Positions 60,082 to 64,000 of a stretch of 64,000 nt of DNA are shown piece after piece. A program made the translations under genes and the position numbers. Every line of letters begins with the position of its first letter. Within the stretch, counting starts at the first letter, position 1. The DNA comes from Channallabes apus. Lineage: Eukaryota > Chordata > Actinopteri > Siluriformes > Clariidae. The stretch lies in the NCBI GenBank assembly GCA_030522415.1, contig CM060127.1:14614646-14678645 (forward strand), written 5' to 3'. Below the pieces are notes generated by a model that was given only the letters and a program-made list of their open reading frames with translations, was not told where the DNA came from and searched no databases.

Positions 60082-60126
60082 TGAGAGTGCATCGGTGACC
60101 CTCAGGTTTGACAGCGGTGTGAAAAC

Positions 60127-60736
60127 ATGGGAGTGAAAATAGAAATATTTCGGGTGAGGATTTAATATGCTATATAAATATGAGTAGCTATTAAAGAATA
60201 AAGATAGTCGTATGAATTAGCAGACATCGCTGCGTGTATGTTATTTAAAGTGTGGCACGAGACGGTGTTACTTTGCAACGTGAATTGGCTGTGTTTCAAT
60301 CCACAATGTTTTGAGTGTTGACTCGGTTCTGCTCCACACAGATGATGGTGTATCTGTCGTTCCCGGTGGCGATGTTCTGGATTTCTAACCAAGCGGAATA
60401 CTTTGAGGAGTACGTAGTGAAGAGAAAGGTGAGGATTAAATTGATTAAAACGAGTCAACAGTGAGAGGTTTCCTGCTGTAACTGCATTCACATCATTATT
60501 ATTTTTTTCTATAGAGAGAGATTTTTCCGCCAGATGAGAAAATGCAGGTGAGTTTCAGTCCCTTTTCTTCTTTACACAGGTTTTTAGTCAGAGAGGAGAA
60601 GAACAATAAAAGCGTTGATAATGTACCTAATAATTGAGTGTAATATTCTGTAATAACAAGAGTTCAGGATGTTTTAAGTATTTATTATAAAATAATTATC
60701 TTATTTAGAGGCAGGGCTTAGCTGTGTGTTGTCTCT

Positions 60737-60775
<39 letters not shown>

Positions 60776-60982
60776 TGCGCCTGTCATCTTTATTTCTCTC
60801 TACCTGTCTGACTCTCTTTTTCCATCTTTGTCTTTCTATTTGTCTCTTTCTCTCTCTTTCTGTCTGTTCTCTTTCTGTGCCTGTCTGTCTCTCTTCTGTC
60901 TGCCTGCCTATGTCTCATTCTCTGTCTTTTTCTTTCTGTTTCGGTGTCTTTTTGTCTCTGTTTCTCTCTGTCTGCCTGCATG

Positions 60983-61027
<45 letters not shown>

Positions 61028-61197
61028 ACATGTAACCAAAAATCCATACTCTTAAACTTTAAGCTAATGACAATTTATTCCTTCCTTGTTTTCTATATTA
61101 GAGGAAAGAGCTGGAGGAGTTTAAGGAGCGCATGAGACTGCGGAGGGAGCAGAAACTGCTGAAACAGCTGGCTGTGGAGACAGAAGACCGATCATGA
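60127..61197 (+). CDS. pet100: PET100 cytochrome c oxidase chaperone homologue
   Basis: PET100 is a small mitochondrial inner-membrane protein needed for assembly of complex IV. Four exons (60127-60153, 60342-60428, 60515-60547, 61102-61197) join at phase 0 with GT/AG sites, giving 80 residues (human 73). MGVKIEIFR is the conserved start. MMVYLSFPVAMFWISNQAEY (residues 10-29) is the membrane segment, followed by FEEYVVKRKREIFPPDE and the charged helix KELEEFKERMRLRREQ. The ending (KLLKQLAVETEDRS) is somewhat longer than the mammalian one. Intron 3 contains (GT)n and (CT)n tracts. The ATG has a clear exon context and an ETS site 46 bases upstream. A weak ATTAAA at 61447-61452 is a possible poly(A) signal. 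Confidence 0.95.
60737..61024. repeat. (GT)n and (CT)n/TCTG-rich low-complexity block in pet100 intron 3
   Basis: (GT)n at 60737-60771, a degenerate TCTG/CTCT stretch, and (CT)n at 60990-61024. The long open frames across it translate the repeat and are not genes. Confidence 0.9.
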
Positions 61198-61715
61198 GAG
61201 GAGGACAAAACACCTCAGTTTCTCTAATGAAAGAGAGAGAGAGAGAGACTGTCGAGTCGAGGGTTAATCACATTGAGTGATCTATATGGAGTGTATTTTT
61301 AAAGAGAAAATGTGCAGTTTTGTAAATACAAATGTACGCATACTGAATACTTAATCAATGCGAACTTTACTTGTGTAAATCAGAACATTCTGAATGCATG
61401 TAGATCTGTGTCTTATTCATGGATTAACATTTTTTTAAATGTATTTATTAAAAATATTTTTTTTTCTTGACTCATTTAGTGTGTTGTGCAGAGCTGATCC
61501 CTGGGTTCACGCACTTCTCATCCTTTTAAAGCACGCAGCATTTTCTGTATTTACTCTTTTGCTCATGTACACTTTGGCGATAATCCCATTGTGTGCTGTT
61601 TCTCACAAGACGATATGTTCCCTTAGAGTGGTTTCTCTCAAGGTTTTCTTGTGTTGTCTTCATTGACATTGTTTTCTAGTAGTTGGATGGATGGATGGAT
61701 GGATGCATAGAGAGA

Positions 61716-61760
61716 TGTAGCTCAGTGGTAAAGGTAGAAGGTGCCAGGTACAAACTCCAG
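61716..61760 (+). repeat. tRNA-like SINE head
   Basis: TGTAGCTCAGTGGTAAAGGT gives an A box, and GGTACAAACTCC (61747-61758) a decayed B box. It may be the head of the SINE whose tail is at 62100-62217, separated by unrelated or diverged sequence. Confidence 0.55.
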
Positions 61761-62099
61761 TTCTGTCCATCTGGCAAACCAGGTCAAACCCTCGTGTGCT
61801 GATGCATCATTAAGCCTGTTGACATCAAAAGAGGGGGGGGGGGATTACGGCTGAACAAATAAAAATTCCATAATGTATTCACCCACTCTGTGTCTCCATT
61901 GGCCTGTCTGTATGGTTGTCAATCGGATCAGAGGGTATTGAGTATGTGACTAGGGAGTAGACTCGCTGGCAAATCACAAAACAAAGTAGGCAAATAAATT
62001 TGCCTTCTTGTTTCGCCATCAGTAATGTTTTCGAGGAGAACAAGTGATAAGATAACTATTAAATTGTGTGTAATTTAATGGTTACTCCAATTTCATTCC

Positions 62100-62217
62100 C
62101 AATACACTCCTGGTTGCGCCCTTGAGCAAGGCCCTTACGCCTTACCTGCTCATATGTGTAATGAGATAACCGCAAGTTACTCTGGATAAGGGTGTCTGCC
62201 AAATGCTGTAAATGTAG
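62100..62217 (+). repeat. 3' part of a V-type fish SINE
   Basis: CTTGAGCAAGGCCCTTAC (62121-62138) and CTCTGGATAAGGGTGTCTGC (62180-62199), followed by CAAATGCTGTAAATGTA, are the conserved words of the V-SINE/HpaI-like 3' region found across teleosts. Confidence 0.75.
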
Positions 62218-62575
62218 TTAGAGAGAGAGAGCGATGCTTTATTCATCCTGAAGAGAAATCCAAACATCCAGTAGCACAGAGAAAAGAAGCAGAACAGGTT
62301 TGTTGATTGCGCAATGTAGGGCATAAAGTCAGGAGACATGATGTTCATGTGGCTAATGGCAGTGCAATGCTAAACTACAGGAGTAACAGAGTGAGTGAGA
62401 GAAAAGCATACATGTGTATCTGCATAATGTAAGTATTTAAACACCAATAAAAAAAGTAAAAGAAAAAAATAATGAATATAATATGGACTTGGATGATGCA
62501 GCTGTTCTCTATTGACATCTCTCAAAAGTTCAAAACTGAAATTCCTACAGTTTTGTACCCGAGCCTCCAATAATA

Positions 62576-63823
62576 ATGAAACTGGACTTCATATCAAAAG
62601 CGTCAAATTGGACAAGGTATGAAAACATTAGATATTTCACGAAAACTCCTTGTACTGTGAAGATATTTGTGGCTGATTCAGCACACAGACAGGTTTATGC
62701 AGATAAAGGCAGAATGAGGAAGGTTTCTGCCAGACAAATTCATCAGATTAAGAGAGCAGCTGCTGAAATGCCATTACAAAGCAGAAAACAGGTATTTGAA
62801 GCTGCTGGTGCCCCGCAAACCTCATGGTGTAGGATCCCTCAAAGACTTGCAGTTGTGCAGAAACCTACTATTCGGCCACTCCTAATCAATGCTCACAAGC
62901 AGAAACTAGGCATACATGAAGACTACTTTTCAAACAGTCTTGTTTACTGATGAGTGTCGTGCAACCCTGGATGGTCCAGATGGATGGAGTAGTGGATGAT
63001 GTCCTAACAAGGCTGCGACATCAACAAGGAGGTGCCGGAGTCATATTTTGGACCGGAATCATGGGGAGAGAGCTGGTAGGCTGCTTTTGGGTCCCTGAAG
63101 GTGTGAGACCTCTGCAAAGTATATTGACTGACCTCTTTCTTCCATGGTACAAAAAGGAGAACCATAACAAAATCATCTTCATGCACGCCAATGCACCATC
63201 TCATGCTGCAAAGAATACCTCGGTGTCATTGGCTGCTATGGGAATAAAAGATGAGAAACTCATGGTGTGGCCACCTTCCTCCCCTGACCTCAATCCCATT
63301 GAGAACCTTTGGAGATTGTCAAAAGATCTATGAGGGTGGGAGGCAGTTTGATTCAAAACAGCAGCTCTGGGAGGCTATACTGACATCCCGCAAAGAAATT
63401 CAAGCAGAAACTGTCCAAAAACTCACAAGTTCAATGGATGCAAGAATTGTGAAAGTGATATCAAAGAAGGGGTCCTATGTTAAGATGTAACATGCCCTTT
63501 TAGGATGTTTTTGATTGAAATAGTTTTTGATTTCAGTAAATATGACCTTCTAATGCTGCTAATTCAACAAAAGCCCATTTTCAGTTCTTTACAACCTATA
63601 AAATATTTTAACTCTGTTGTGCATAATAATTTGGAACAGTGCGTTTTCAGTTTTATTAAAAATTTTTTTTTATAAATATTATCATTAGGAGGTTTGTGCA
63701 ATAAAATTCAAATTATACCCTAATAGTTGATAACTAGACAATTATACTGACTGTCATTTGAATTTACTAATATTGAAAATAAGAGAAAGATATCATTTGC
63801 GTAATAATTTGGAACGCAGTGTA
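62576..63823 (+). pseudogene. Broken Tc1/mariner-superfamily element and transposase
   Basis: Translated pieces in order: VADSAHRQVYADKGRMRKVS and QIHQIKRAAAEMP (DNA-binding region), LFTDECRATLDGPDGWSSG then stop (first catalytic Asp), [52 protein letters not shown] (catalytic Glu), then IYEGGRQFDSKQQLWEAI to KGSYVKM. At least two frameshifts occur (after about 62990 and near 63320). The second catalytic Asp, normally in MHDNAPSH, is Ala (MHANAPSH). The right end has a terminal repeat GGAACGCAGTG then TA (63811-63823), with a repeated AATAATTTGGAAC at 63626 and 63803. The left terminus was not found. Confidence 0.85.
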
Positions 63824-64000
63824 TAATTCTAAAGTATATGTGAATAGTTTGTGTGAATTTCTATTAAAAAAAATAAAACTGAGCTGTGTTTCTATTTCTT
63901 CAGGTTTGTTTGTAACTGCAAAATGAGCCAAGCTCGAACACAGTGTCCAGGCAATGCTTAAACATCTGATTTAAAGTTACAGTCAAAGTAGCCAAACGGA
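63824..64000. other. Short right flank, nothing recognised
   Basis: AT-rich sequence after the terminal repeat, with no coding or repeat signal I can name. Confidence 0.4.

Noticed and set aside
60724..61055. Cys/Ser/Leu-rich open frames of about 105 codons
   Set aside because: Pure translation of GT/CT repeats in pet100 intron 3.

Overview
This is a vertebrate, almost certainly teleost, chromosomal window. It holds a spliced gene with vertebrate exon/intron structure, long AT-rich introns, many (GT)n/(CT)n microsatellites, and the Tc1/mariner, hAT and tRNA-derived SINE families typical of fish genomes. I cannot fix the species; the repeat mix would suit an otophysan such as a catfish, but that is inference.
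Two host genes are supported, both on the + strand. The main one is brd4 (BET-family chromatin reader). Its 18 conserved coding exons run from 42454 to 53897 and encode 1449 residues: BD1, BD2, NPS/BID region, ET domain, Ser/Glu/Asp cluster, Gln/Pro-rich tail and C-terminal P-TEFb-binding motif. A CpG-rich promoter-like segment with a palindromic CRE lies at about 0.42-0.75 kb, and a possible non-coding first exon ends in a good donor at 536. A second CpG-rich exon at about 24.8-25.18 kb carries an ATG and 33 codons that splice in frame onto the first conserved coding exon. This would give an unrecorded-looking Brd4 N-terminal extension. The second gene is pet100 (60127-61197, four exons, 80 residues), a cytochrome c oxidase assembly factor. 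A group of CTCF-like motifs lies between the two genes.
Layout. 0-0.04 kb: 3' tail of a SINE. 0.4-1.7 kb: CpG-rich promoter region. 3.4-5.3 kb: dead Tc1-like element split by a hAT element with a perfect 8-bp target duplication. 5.8-7.5 kb: complete Tc1-like element with an intact 340-residue transposase. 7.75-9.37 kb: second Tc1-like element with one internal stop. 9.4-15.1 kb: intronic or intergenic DNA with no gene seen. 15.1-17.5 kb: palindromic non-autonomous DNA element carrying a nested SINE. 19.4-19.8 kb: SINE with an 11-bp duplication. 21.5 kb: mariner remnant. 22.45-23.06 kb: non-autonomous hAT. 24.4-25.2 kb: candidate brd4 5' exon. 25.2-42.3 kb: long intron with repeat remnants. 42.45-53.9 kb: brd4 coding exons. 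53.9-57.3 kb: 3' UTR region. 57.7-58.3 kb: Tc1-like remnant. 60.1-61.2 kb: pet100. 61.7-62.2 kb: SINE parts. 62.6-63.8 kb: broken Tc1/mariner element.
The host genes are unrelated in function (transcription elongation control and respiratory complex IV assembly) and are simply neighbours. The most interesting leads are alternative brd4 products: the N-terminal extension, an intron-retained short isoform with its own poly(A) signal, and a stop-free 99-nt intron.
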